A stretch of 9,198 nucleotides of DNA from an uncultured beta proteobacterium (GCA_903916205.1 CAIWVX010000464.1:1-9198), one strand, 5' to 3'. Shown: positions 1 to 6,915, numbered from the stretch's first letter. Program-made: numbers and translations. The notes: a model not told the origin generated them from the letters alone.

Positions 1-3
1 AAC

Positions 4-47
4 TGTTTATAAATGATAACTTAGCGTAGTAATAGCTCGTATAAACA
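4..47. repeat. 8-bp perfect inverted repeat with 28-nt spacer
   Basis: TGTTTATA at 4-11 and TATAAACA at 40-47 are perfect inverted copies in an AT-rich region near the window edge. They could be a regulator-binding palindrome or chance; the stem is too AT-rich and too widely spaced for a terminator. Confidence 0.25.
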
Positions 48-179
48 ACTTTCTTGACTCACAGACAAGACAGAAAGCGCCTTGCATAATTGATCTTTGT
101 TCACGCTCCAAATAAGCCGATTCGAGCTACCATACTCAATCACCCACTACAAATCACATAGAGCCCTTTATCCCGAAGC

Positions 180-329
180 TTACGCCGCAGCAAACTTGCC
201 GAGCATTGTCCAGAATACCGCGCTGAACTCCTCGAAATCAAAACGCTTCGATGAGTTCGGCTCGCATCCATGACATTTATGTGTGCGATTGCCGTGGGGA
301 TTTCGGGGGCATCGAACGCGTGAACTCGA
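180..329 (-). pseudogene. Possible gene remnant, 49 codons without a start
   Basis: A minus-strand frame runs from after a TGA at 330-332 to a TAA at 180-182. It has no ATG, GTG or TTG in a sensible place. The translation contains a zinc-knuckle-like HKCHGCEP stretch and ends in an aromatic, helix-prone segment FDFEEFSAVFWTMLGKFAAA, which looks like a real protein end. It may be the tail of a frameshifted or truncated gene whose upstream part was lost. The family was not recognised and chance is quite possible. Confidence 0.2.
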
Positions 330-353
330 TCAGACGGAAAACAAGATCATCGC

Positions 354-806
354 TCAAGTCGCAATGTCGATAAGACGCGGTGAGTCGTCGCGGTCATCGT
401 AAGGGGTGTGCGTGCGAACGAAAAGCGGCAACTGTTCTGCTGATTCTGGTGTTTTGATGACGGTCTCTGGCGTTATTGGCATGGACGGCATAGGCAGCAG
501 AAACTCTTTAATATCAAGCCATTTAACGTCTCCGCGTGGCAAGGATTCAAACAGTGAATTGGCGGTTTCTTGCGAGAGCCTTTCACTGATCTCGCCGTTA
601 ATGACGAACACCGCGCATTCAAACCGGCAACCATGTGCCTGCATGATTTCGCATCGATCATGCATGGTTAGCATCGCATTGTGCAGTCCGATTTTGCTCC
701 CTGGGTGAATTGAGTAGTCCACCCAGCGTGCTTCGTTTCGCCGCTCTGGGGCGTCAATGGACAGGAGCGATGACCAGTAGCGAACGACAAATTTTACGGT
801 TTGCAT
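354..806 (-). CDS. Unrecognised 150-aa protein downstream of the pilus operon
   Basis: I do not recognise this protein. It is 150 aa, with no signal peptide and no membrane helix, so it is probably cytoplasmic. The first 105 residues look folded, with mixed aromatic, charged and hydrophobic residues; examples are KFVVRYWSSLL at 5-15 and CRFECAVFVINGEISERLS at 60-78. Three cysteines (C52, C60, C64) lie close together. The last third is Pro-, Asp- and Thr-rich and probably disordered. The start is supported by AAGGA at 812-816, five bases before the ATG, and by a possible extended -10 promoter upstream. It follows the last prepilin by 171 bp on the same strand, so it may be read through from the operon or be independent. 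Nothing in it indicates a pilus role. An opposite-strand open frame at 406-708 is taken as a shadow because it lacks such signals. Confidence 0.6.
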   Translation of the reverse strand: MQTVKFVVRYWSSLLSIDAPERRNEARWVDYSIHPGSKIGLHNAMLTMHDRCEIMQAHGCRFECAVFVINGEISERLSQETANSLFESLPRGDVKWLDIKEFLLPMPSMPITPETVIKTPESAEQLPLFVRTHTPYDDRDDSPRLIDIAT

Positions 807-842
807 ACGGTTCCTTGTCTGTTGTGACGAAACAGCGAATGA

Positions 843-851
843 ATCATATCA
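843..851 (-). promoter_or_regulatory. Candidate extended -10 promoter for the 150-aa gene
   Basis: The minus strand reads TGA-TATGAT, an extended -10 element (TGn plus a hexamer one base off TATAAT). It would start transcription about 30 bases before the ATG at 806. The only -35-like hexamer, TTGCCC at 869-874, is 20 bases away, longer than usual, so an extended -10 promoter is the better reading. It lies in the 171-bp gap after the prepilin gene, where no intrinsic terminator was seen. Confidence 0.35.
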
Positions 852-977
852 AACGGTTTCGATAAACAGGGCAAATCAAGCGACTGTGCGCCAAGAGCAG
901 ACTCCGCACTGAGACCACTCGCCACGCGAAAAATTCCGGGCAACGCGAAAGCCAGAAAAAGCCGACCTTGATAATGC

Positions 978-1742
978 TCAAGGCAACTGTCCGACGGCAA
1001 TCATACGGCTAAACAAGACATTGGGTGAGAGCCAAACAACAAGATCGTCAAACTCGCCATGAAGCGAATCCGACGGGCTGGGGACATGGCTAACGAAGAC
1101 ACGGTCGTTGTTTTGGTTAGCCAATTCATCCGCTCCGGTGGGCGTCCCCCCACCCTTTTTTCCCGTAGAAAGAAGAATGGCTACGGCGTCGTTAGTGAGT
1201 TGTGTGTTCGTCGCGCATTTTGCGCTCCCCCCCGTGCCGGTAATCCCGGCTGAGGTGTTGCAGACGAGGAGGTCAGGGGCAATTTTAGACGGGTCGACAG
1301 CCCACGCGGCTTTGAGCTTGCCCATTGTCGAAAATACGTTCGTGATGTTATTGGCAGAGGCATTGGTCAGTGCATAGCGGATGGGATTGCCCCACAAGTC
1401 AATAGCGTAGCCGTCTTTATTTGTGGGTGCGATGCCTAGGGTTATGGCCGGAACAAAACCGTCATAGTTATTACTGCAAGCGCCTGTGCTAAGCAGGCTT
1501 TCAAAGCCCGTGCTTCCGCCAACTGCCGGGCAGGGTAAACGCCCCTGAGCCGCCGCGAAACCAAGCAAAGCTTCGAGAATGTCAGACAACTGCTTTTGCG
1601 CATCATTTGAATTTTGGATGTCTCTCTGAACCGACAAAGGCGCGATCATTCCGCCAATCAGTAAAGCGACGATAAGCATCACAATCGCCATCTCGGTCAG
1701 CGTAAATCCTTGACCTTGAAACCGTAGATTCCGTCTTCTCAT
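978..1742 (-). CDS. Type IV prepilin-like protein with canonical Glu5
   Basis: This 254-aa prepilin starts at the ATG at 1740-1742. That start is chosen because GAGGAG lies 6 bases upstream, the codon overlaps the stop of the previous gene (ATGA), and it gives a short basic leader. An upstream ATG at 1820 would add 26 residues inside the previous gene and is unlikely. The leader MRRRNLRFQGQG is followed by FTLTEMAIVMLIVALLIGG, so cleavage by PilD-type peptidase after G12 leaves Phe1 and Glu5 (residue 17). The body has LLGFAAAQGRLPCP (59-72), C89, WGNPIRYAL (117-125), cysteines 161 and 176, AVAILLSTG (186-194), and an ending FDDLVVWLSP (231-240) followed by RM and GQLP. The GRLPCP and WGNPIRY segments correspond to a module that occurs twice in the preceding protein. 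It is probably a minor pilin. Two G-tracts lie in the second half (1146-1155 and 1227-1233). Confidence 0.85.
   Translation of the reverse strand: MRRRNLRFQGQGFTLTEMAIVMLIVALLIGGMIAPLSVQRDIQNSNDAQKQLSDILEALLGFAAAQGRLPCPAVGGSTGFESLLSTGACSNNYDGFVPAITLGIAPTNKDGYAIDLWGNPIRYALTNASANNITNVFSTMGKLKAAWAVDPSKIAPDLLVCNTSAGITGTGGSAKCATNTQLTNDAVAILLSTGKKGGGTPTGADELANQNNDRVFVSHVPSPSDSLHGEFDDLVVWLSPNVLFSRMIAVGQLP
1146..1155 (-). repeat. Homopolymeric G tract (G6 with adjoining G3) in the prepilin gene
   Basis: On the coding strand a run of six A (1156-1161) is followed by GGG, one T and six G (1146-1151). It encodes the Lys-Lys-Gly-Gly-Gly stretch near residue 197. Such tracts are prone to slippage; together with the G7 tract at 1227-1233 it could shift the C-terminal half of the pilin out of frame. 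Confidence 0.5.
1227..1233 (-). repeat. Homopolymeric G7 tract in the prepilin gene
   Basis: Seven consecutive G on the coding strand encode part of the Gly-Thr-Gly-Gly-Ser stretch around residues 170-173. The gene is intact at seven. The length is short for a proven phase-variable tract. Confidence 0.5.
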
Positions 1743-3064
1743 GGCCGGCTCCTCAGTTGGTCGTTCGCGCCCGATTTCTGGGCTGAAAATGTCGCCTGAC
1801 CACTGGACATTGATGTCCATGTATCGCTGTTTTCGGCATTCTCAAGGTAATCGGCGAGCGATACGGAAGGACGTTTTTGACCTGCCTTAGCTGAACCTGG
1901 CGCAATAAGAACATAAGCTTTGGACTCCCCATCAACGACCAAAGAAGCCGGACACTCGGCAGCGCTACCATCCAAGGCGCTATTTTTATTTACCGCATAA
2001 ATCAAAACACGCCCCCATCCATTTTGGTTAAACCAAGGTATCTTTGTCATATAAGGCGATAGAGCATCTTCCGGCAACCTGCCAAAGCAGACGCTATTGT
2101 CACTCTTGCAAAGCGGTGGAGGGGGAACATCATTACTCGATGTCTTAACGTCGTTAATGGGTGTTTGGCAAATGATATCGTTCGATTTGGCGGGGTTTGG
2201 GAGCTTATTGTTATTTGCGAGCGCAAAGGCAGAAAGTGCCTTTTGGGCTTCGTTAAGTGCACGTTTTTCGATAGCGGCAAGGAGTTCCGCTGCGCTAATG
2301 CCCAAGGCGAAATCATTGACGATCACATTGTTTGATGTGTCGGTCACATTGTTTGATTTGTCGGTCGCCGGGCCTGAGATGAAAGGCCCACTGGCAAGCG
2401 TATTATTTCGACCGTTGCCGCTGTCCAAGAAGTTTGAAGCAGCATCGGGGAAAGTAATTCGATCTTGTCCGGCCAAGGGGGCGTTAGGTGAGAAAACAAT
2501 GGCCACCAATTCCTCTCCTGGCGGCGTCATTAAAGTCGTGCCATCGGCGGCATAGAGCAGGAGCGTTCCTTTGGCGTCGCTATTGATGGAGGCTTTATGC
2601 ATATTTGGATTGCGGAAGTTGTCACTGACGGCATACCAAAGCGGTTCGCTATTAGCGTCGCGGAGCATTTCGATACCCAATGTCTTCCAAGGTAAGCGAC
2701 CGAGCGATGTTCCGCCGCCGGATGAGCAACTTCCGGCGGCATTGCCCGAATTAGCCTGTCCAATGAAAGTCCTATCCGGACACGGCAGGGTGCCGGGTCG
2801 ATGGTAAGTATCGCTCCCAACATCGCCTTGTAGAACAGACCATGCGATTAGCGCCTGCTTGGCTTGAGCAAGCGCATTAAAACTCTTTTGCGTTCGCACA
2901 GATTGGCTTTGCATCGTATTGATTTGCCGGATAAATAAGCTCAAACCGGCCAGCGTCAATAAAGCCAGAAACGCCATCAATGCGAATCCACGTTGCGGCG
3001 ACCGGACGGAAGCGTCGGCGGCAACGTCCTGCGTCGGTAGGCTTGCGTCGGCGAAATTTCCCAT
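1739..3064 (-). CDS. Atypical prepilin-like protein with duplicated GRLP module
   Basis: This 441-aa protein carries a type IV prepilin-like N-terminus: a long 26-residue leader ending in PQRG, then FALMAFLALLTLAGLSLF. The mature chain would start at F27, but position 5 is Ala instead of Glu, as in minor pilins of the GspK type. The rest falls into two similar halves. Half one has KQALIAW (69-75), PGTLPCPD (90-97), C113, GRLPWKTLGI (122-131), LWYAVSDNF (142-150) and VAIVFSPNAPLAGQDR (187-202). Half two repeats the order with EAQKALSAFA (272-281), KLPNP (287-291), cysteines 299, 319 and 326, GRLP (328-331), LIYAVN (354-359) and VLIAPGSAKAGQKR (385-398). Cysteines suggest disulphides. It probably sits at the pilus tip or initiates assembly, or it could be a non-filament accessory. 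The next gene starts within its stop codon (ATGA). The membrane-proximal pilin-like fold is inferred. Confidence 0.72.
   Translation of the reverse strand: MGNFADASLPTQDVAADASVRSPQRGFALMAFLALLTLAGLSLFIRQINTMQSQSVRTQKSFNALAQAKQALIAWSVLQGDVGSDTYHRPGTLPCPDRTFIGQANSGNAAGSCSSGGGTSLGRLPWKTLGIEMLRDANSEPLWYAVSDNFRNPNMHKASINSDAKGTLLLYAADGTTLMTPPGEELVAIVFSPNAPLAGQDRITFPDAASNFLDSGNGRNNTLASGPFISGPATDKSNNVTDTSNNVIVNDFALGISAAELLAAIEKRALNEAQKALSAFALANNNKLPNPAKSNDIICQTPINDVKTSSNDVPPPPLCKSDNSVCFGRLPEDALSPYMTKIPWFNQNGWGRVLIYAVNKNSALDGSAAECPASLVVDGESKAYVLIAPGSAKAGQKRPSVSLADYLENAENSDTWTSMSSGQATFSAQKSGANDQLRSRP
1748..1753 (-). promoter_or_regulatory. Strong ribosome binding site fixing the prepilin start
   Basis: GAGGAG on the minus strand lies about 6 bases before the ATG at 1740-1742. 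It is the best Shine-Dalgarno match in the operon and supports the shorter 254-aa start over the upstream ATG at 1820. It lies inside the last codons of the preceding gene. Confidence 0.8.
2323..2364. repeat. 21-bp in-frame tandem duplication in the 441-aa prepilin gene
   Basis: Two adjacent 21-bp units (2323-2343 and 2344-2364) differ at one base. They encode the heptads DKSNNVT and DTSNNVI around residues 235-248 of the 441-aa protein. Because the unit is a multiple of three, copy changes keep the frame. The repeat lies in the Ser/Asn-rich linker between the two module copies. Confidence 0.9.
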
Positions 3065-3078
3065 GAACGGCGTTATCG

Positions 3079-3537
3079 CTATTGTTTAACGGAGGATTGG
3101 CCATGACTGCGGATTAAACCACCCTTCAGGCCATCCACTATTTCGCCGGTGGTGCGGTTTAGGGTATCCCCCACCGAGGACTGTGCGTTAGATCGACTGT
3201 CGATATTAACGATGATTTTGCCGGGATCGTTGTCCTTCGGAATCACTGAAATATTACTCGGTGTTTCATTCTCGTTTTGCGCCACGCCGTTAATCCACAC
3301 CGTACGTTTGCCGTTGCGGCGGGTGACGACACCGTTGATCGTTAGTGTCATGGTCTGCGTGTCTAGGACGTTCAACTCACGCTGCCGATCAAGGCTCTGG
3401 CGGCGTTCCGGGGTAAAAAACAAAGAGCCGAGTTCTTGCGCTTGGGCCACTGGAAGACATAACAGCACGATCATGAGGCCTACCATGCCGCGCTTCAGTA
3501 CGGTGCTGATTTTTATCGGGGGCGCTTGGGTGTTCAT
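3079..3537 (-). CDS. MshK-like periplasmic pilus assembly protein
   Basis: This is a 152-aa exported protein. Residues 1-17 form a basic, rather long n-region, 18-30 are hydrophobic, and the most likely signal peptidase I site lies after A-Q-A at 33. No lipobox cysteine is present, so it is probably soluble. The mature part has LGSLFFTPERRQSLD at 36-50 and a beta-rich segment TMTLTINGVV...GKRTVWINGV at 62-85. This pattern recurs in short proteins encoded at the MshK/PilP position of MSHA-like loci, where they are thought to help connect the inner-membrane PilNO-like complex to the secretin. The C-terminal third is polar and probably flexible. The gap from the PilO-like gene is 15 bp and the Shine-Dalgarno sequence is weak. 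The role is inferred from position, size and signal peptide. Confidence 0.7.
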   Translation of the reverse strand: MNTQAPPIKISTVLKRGMVGLMIVLLCLPVAQAQELGSLFFTPERRQSLDRQRELNVLDTQTMTLTINGVVTRRNGKRTVWINGVAQNENETPSNISVIPKDNDPGKIIVNIDSRSNAQSSVGDTLNRTTGEIVDGLKGGLIRSHGQSSVKQ

Positions 3538-3552
3538 CTTAGCGGCGCTGAC

Positions 3553-4152
3553 TTAATTGCGGGTCATTTCGCGCAGCGTCAGCCAATCAATCTGGCAATC
3601 CGCTTGCAAATACGCCAGAGGCGCGATCTCCTCGCTGCTGCGTGGTAAGCGCGAGACCTGGCAACTTTTGATCTGAACAAGCGCCTTGGCGTGCTGTCGT
3701 AGGTCGTTGATGAATCGTGTCAGGTCTTCTTCATGCAGTAGTTTGAGTTGCAGTTTCATCGAGCTTACAAAAAAGACTAAGCCACTCTCCTGAACCGAAT
3801 CAAGCGGGCGTTGCGGGGCAATTTCATAGCTCATATCGATGAGTCGTCGTTTCTCAATGATGTCTTTGAGCAGTTCGATCCATTCGAGCCGATGTTCGTC
3901 ACCGATCATGCCGCGTACTTGAAGCTGACTGAATGTCGCGGATTTCTCGCGTATTTCGTTTTCTTCACTATGCACCCGTTTGAACTTGCCATTGAAATTA
4001 TTGCGTTCCAATTGGGCCGCTGCACGCTCATTTTTTGCGGCATTGATTTTTATGCCGGAGAAATGAACAGCGAGTGCTCCGAGCACCAGCATCAGGACGG
4101 TCGTTATCAGGCTGAATTGCAACTGGGGTAAGTCATGAGCGTCGAGTTTCAT
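3553..4152 (-). CDS. PilO/MshJ-like pilus assembly protein
   Basis: This is a 199-aa single-pass inner-membrane protein. It has a short cytoplasmic N-terminus, a membrane helix at about 13-31, a charged coiled-coil stretch at about 36-75, and a periplasmic alpha-beta domain from about 85 onward. That layout is shared by PilO, GspM and MshJ. The segment LLKDIIEKRRLIDMSYEIAPQRP (94-116) matches the usual start of a PilO-type ferredoxin-like domain. Two cysteines, C164 and C186, flank the last strands and could form a disulphide. The start codon overlaps the stop of the preceding gene (ATGA, 4149-4152), so expression is tightly coupled to it. It probably pairs with the PilN-like half of the 513-aa protein to form the periplasmic ring that aligns the platform with the secretin. 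The MshJ name is not used because similarity to Vibrio MshJ cannot be measured here. Confidence 0.75.
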   Translation of the reverse strand: MKLDAHDLPQLQFSLITTVLMLVLGALAVHFSGIKINAAKNERAAAQLERNNFNGKFKRVHSEENEIREKSATFSQLQVRGMIGDEHRLEWIELLKDIIEKRRLIDMSYEIAPQRPLDSVQESGLVFFVSSMKLQLKLLHEEDLTRFINDLRQHAKALVQIKSCQVSRLPRSSEEIAPLAYLQADCQIDWLTLREMTRN

Positions 4153-5690
4153 GATTCGACCTTTCTGATTAGCCGAAGGCTAAATGAGCGCGGCTTGTTA
4201 TCTTCAACCGTGGTATCTGCGCCTTTCAGCGACTTATCCGACTCGATGTCGAATGGACGTTTGAGAACGATCACTGCATATTTCGGACTGGACTTAAGCG
4301 CCTCAAGGAAATGATTAAATACGTCGAGAATTTGCCGAGGGTTGGTGCTTACGCCGAGTCGGATACTTCCGTGCACGGTGGCGGACTCGCTGTCTGACAG
4401 GGCCGTGACAGGGGTAGAAGCTGGGCCGCTGGCTCTGGTTGGGGATAAATCGCTGCTACCGGATGACCAGTCAATCGACTCGATTTCAACGGTTGGCGCA
4501 ACTTGCAAAGCCCGGCTGATTTCGAGATACAAGCCCATAGGCGTTGAGTTTTTAACGTCGAGTGCGGCGTAACGATCAACGACGCGACGCAATGTTTCGG
4601 TACTGATCGGTATGCTCGGGAAGTCTTTTATGATGCTTTCGTAGCGCTGACGAGACTGTGCCGCCTCATTCCATAGGGCTTCGGTTTCCTGTCCGAGGCG
4701 ATGCGTTTCATACAGCCGAGTTCCCGCGAACAACACACAAATCAGCAAGACCAACGCTCCGCAAGCGTACCAAGCAGTGCGAATCTGGTGCAAATGCAAA
4801 GGGTGGCGCAGGGTGTCATCGGCAAACTGGGTACGTGGCGGCGAGGTAACCAGCAGATTGAGGAAGATCTGTTCGCAATGCGTATTGGGCGGTGGCTTGT
4901 TGAGCTTGCTTTTTGTTGCACAGTCTTCAATGTCGAGGACGTTGAAATGCAATGTTTCGCTATCCATGCAACTGACTTGAATCGCCTTCAGCGCGTCTTT
5001 ATTCGCCAAAACATGCGCCGTAATGCGCTGATTACGCCCGATTAGTCGCTGACTACTCAAATATTGCTGGAGTTTGTGCGCTTCGCTCGCGAAGGCTTTG
5101 GCAAGCTCGCTCATACGATTGTTGGGTAAAGGCGAAAGGCGACTGAACAGCAGCTCGCCCTTTTCAAAATAGCTTTGCCGGATACTTTGATCCTGAACGG
5201 TGAGTAACAGGCATTGATCCTCTACCCGCTGACTCTTTTTTAACAACGAAGGGGCCAAAAAGGGCAACGAATAAATGCCCAAAAGCTTAACTTCTGCGCG
5301 TTCAATGCACTTTAACCAAGGGGCAAAAAAATCCTTGTTGCTTAACGCGGCCAACAAAACGCGCTCATTTTTGCGCTGTGTTTGTTGATAACCGATGGAC
5401 TGCGAAGCCGTCAGACCGATACCGAAAAAATGCTGCCCCAGTTTGCGCTGGATAATGGCTTGGCGGTCAGTCCCGCGCAGAAAGGGGATGGTCTCGATCT
5501 GGAAACTTTCTTCAGCCACATTGACTAGGATTGAAAAAACACTTCCTGAATTTTCAGCGAGATAGGCCGATAACGCCTGATAACCGTCGGCTGTCGGCGC
5601 AAAATCACCTTCGCTGCTCAACAGATTGGCCTTCCAGAGGTAGGCGCTCATCCGATGAGTGCTGAGATAAAGCAGGCGGTCGGGTTTCAT
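4149..5690 (-). CDS. PilM/PilN-like fused pilus inner-membrane assembly protein (MshI position)
   Basis: This 513-aa protein appears to combine two alignment-subcomplex parts. Residues 1 to about 255 are soluble and resemble the degenerate actin-like fold of PilM/MshI proteins. The run ERVLLAALSNKDFFAPWL (109-126) followed by a GIYSLPFLAP-type segment (138-147) is typical of a betaproteobacterial family that I recall from MSHA-like loci. No clear nucleotide-binding phosphate loops were seen. One transmembrane helix lies at about 306-324. The region from about 328 to 513 is PilN-like: a short coiled coil, an alpha-beta domain, and a low-complexity Ser/Thr/Pro-rich loop at about 409-432. It should link the cytoplasmic ATPase side to PilO- and MshK-like partners in the periplasm. 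The ATG at 5690 is the only plausible start, but no good Shine-Dalgarno sequence lies in the 14-bp gap after the platform gene, so it may depend on translational coupling. The family is inferred from context and topology. Confidence 0.75.
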   Translation of the reverse strand: MKPDRLLYLSTHRMSAYLWKANLLSSEGDFAPTADGYQALSAYLAENSGSVFSILVNVAEESFQIETIPFLRGTDRQAIIQRKLGQHFFGIGLTASQSIGYQQTQRKNERVLLAALSNKDFFAPWLKCIERAEVKLLGIYSLPFLAPSLLKKSQRVEDQCLLLTVQDQSIRQSYFEKGELLFSRLSPLPNNRMSELAKAFASEAHKLQQYLSSQRLIGRNQRITAHVLANKDALKAIQVSCMDSETLHFNVLDIEDCATKSKLNKPPPNTHCEQIFLNLLVTSPPRTQFADDTLRHPLHLHQIRTAWYACGALVLLICVLFAGTRLYETHRLGQETEALWNEAAQSRQRYESIIKDFPSIPISTETLRRVVDRYAALDVKNSTPMGLYLEISRALQVAPTVEIESIDWSSGSSDLSPTRASGPASTPVTALSDSESATVHGSIRLGVSTNPRQILDVFNHFLEALKSSPKYAVIVLKRPFDIESDKSLKGADTTVEDNKPRSFSLRLIRKVES

Positions 5691-5704
5691 TAGATGTTGA
5701 GCGA

Positions 5705-6907
5705 CTAGGTTTTGATCTTGCTAATGACGTCATAAACCGGCCCGAGGATTGAAAGCATGACCCAGCCCAGCAGACAGCCGAGGACGACGGTAAGCATCGG
5801 CTCAATCAACTGCTGTACTTTTTCGACCGATTCTTTGACATCACGATTATAAAAATAGCTGACATTCATCAAGGCGGTATCGAGCGAGCCGGTACTTTCA
5901 CCCACGCGCAGCATACGAATGATCAGTGGCGGAAAAAAGCCGGTGCTGTGAAAGGCAGCGGTAACATTTTGCCCTTCTCCGATCAGTTGCTCGACGCGCT
6001 CCAGACCGTGTCTGATAACCAGATTCCCCACCACCTCCTGAGTCGTACGTATCGACTCAATAATGGGTATCCCGGAAGAGTAAAGCAGCGCAAAGGTGTG
6101 GGCGAAGCGGGAAAGAATGATCTTGTGCAAAATGCTACCCAGCAACGGCAGTCTTAGCTTTAATGCGTCAAAACGGTAGCGTACTAGCGGATTGTAATGC
6201 AGCATCAATTTCAAGCCGATGACCGCCAGCAAGGGCAGCGCCAAGACCATGTACCAATAGGAAATCAGTAGATCGGAAACATAAAACAATAGCTGCGTCT
6301 GCCATGGAAGCACCTGCCCCATGTTGGTTACAAACTGTTTAAGCTGCGGCACCATGTAAATCATCAGAAAAAAGGTGGCCAAAAGAACTATCGCGCCGAC
6401 AAACACCGGGTACATGATGAGCCTCTTGGTTTGCGAGGCCAGTTCGTCCTCCCATTTAAGCGACTCAGAGATATTCTGCAATATATCGGGCAAACGACCG
6501 GTGCTTTCTCCCGCACTAATCAAACTGACAAAAACCTTGTCGAACACTTTGGGTTGTTCTTCCATCGCTTGTGAGAATTTTTTCCCGCCTTGGATAGACT
6601 CAATCATACTGGCCACGACTTCGCGAAAACGCGGGTGTTCAAGGCTGTCGCGCAGATCAGATAAGCCATCAAGGATCGGCACGTCTGCCCGTAGCAGCAA
6701 TTCGAGATGAAAGCAAAAATGGATGATTTCGCGGCGAGGAACATGGCCGCCGCCGAATACGCTCCGATGGCTCATCAGTTGGCCTCTGACGAGGTCTAGC
6801 TCCATGCGCCGCAAGCGCAGTTCAAGGTCGACGCTATTCATGGCGTCAATTCGCCCGGCAACTGTGCGACCCTGTGGGTCAATCGCTTTGTAAGTAAACA
6901 GCGACAT
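5705..6907 (-). CDS. mshG: MshG-like inner-membrane platform protein (GspF/PilC family)
   Basis: This 400-aa polytopic inner-membrane protein is the platform on which the ATPase acts to extract pilins from the membrane. The N-terminus FTYKAIDPQGRTVAGRIDA is typical of GspF/PilC proteins. Two T2SS-F domains follow (about 63-187 and 266-390). Each carries the GESTG signature, at 133-137 and 336-340, and each ends in a hydrophobic segment (about 165-187 and 370-392). A further membrane segment lies near 213-235. The length of about 400 residues is standard and no key segment is missing. The ATG at 6907 is preceded by TAAGG seven bases upstream, which overlaps the stop codon of the ATPase gene, so the two are probably translationally coupled. 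MshG is favoured over PilC or GspF because the upstream ATPase is MshE-like. Confidence 0.93.
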   Translation of the reverse strand: MSLFTYKAIDPQGRTVAGRIDAMNSVDLELRLRRMELDLVRGQLMSHRSVFGGGHVPRREIIHFCFHLELLLRADVPILDGLSDLRDSLEHPRFREVVASMIESIQGGKKFSQAMEEQPKVFDKVFVSLISAGESTGRLPDILQNISESLKWEDELASQTKRLIMYPVFVGAIVLLATFFLMIYMVPQLKQFVTNMGQVLPWQTQLLFYVSDLLISYWYMVLALPLLAVIGLKLMLHYNPLVRYRFDALKLRLPLLGSILHKIILSRFAHTFALLYSSGIPIIESIRTTQEVVGNLVIRHGLERVEQLIGEGQNVTAAFHSTGFFPPLIIRMLRVGESTGSLDTALMNVSYFYNRDVKESVEKVQQLIEPMLTVVLGCLLGWVMLSILGPVYDVISKIKT

Positions 6908-6915
6908 GTGCGGCC

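Larger units (their letters stand above)
1..353. other. Stretch without a convincing gene
   Basis: No open frame with a credible start, RNA gene or terminator was recognised here. The first 180 bases are AT-rich and full of stops. The inner part (180-329) holds an open frame on the minus strand that lacks a start codon. An 8-bp inverted repeat lies at 4-47. The stretch is either intergenic or carries a decayed gene end. Confidence 0.5.

Noticed and set aside
54..90. Plus-strand promoter (TTGACT and CATAAT)
   Set aside because: The two hexamers are 25 bases apart, too far for a sigma-70 promoter, and no plus-strand gene follows.
406..708. 100-codon plus-strand frame opposite the 150-aa gene
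   Set aside because: No ribosome binding site or promoter was seen, while the minus-strand frame has both. Some doubt remains because neither protein is recognised.
807..977. Intrinsic terminator after the last prepilin gene
   Set aside because: Only weak direct repeats (ACGCGAAA twice) and short T runs were seen; no GC-rich stem followed by a T run on the minus strand.
794..1000. 68-codon minus-strand frame spanning the gap between the last prepilin and the 150-aa gene
   Set aside because: It uses a TTG start inside the prepilin gene with no Shine-Dalgarno site, its end overlaps the better supported 806 start, and its composition shows no domain.
1743..1820. Longer start (ATG at 1820) for the 254-aa prepilin
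   Set aside because: It lies inside the preceding gene and would give a 38-residue acidic leader; the ATG at 1742 has GAGGAG six bases upstream and an ATGA overlap.
2097..2555. 152-codon plus-strand frame
   Set aside because: It lies wholly antisense to the 441-aa prepilin gene, whose pilin motifs and operon spacing are clear.
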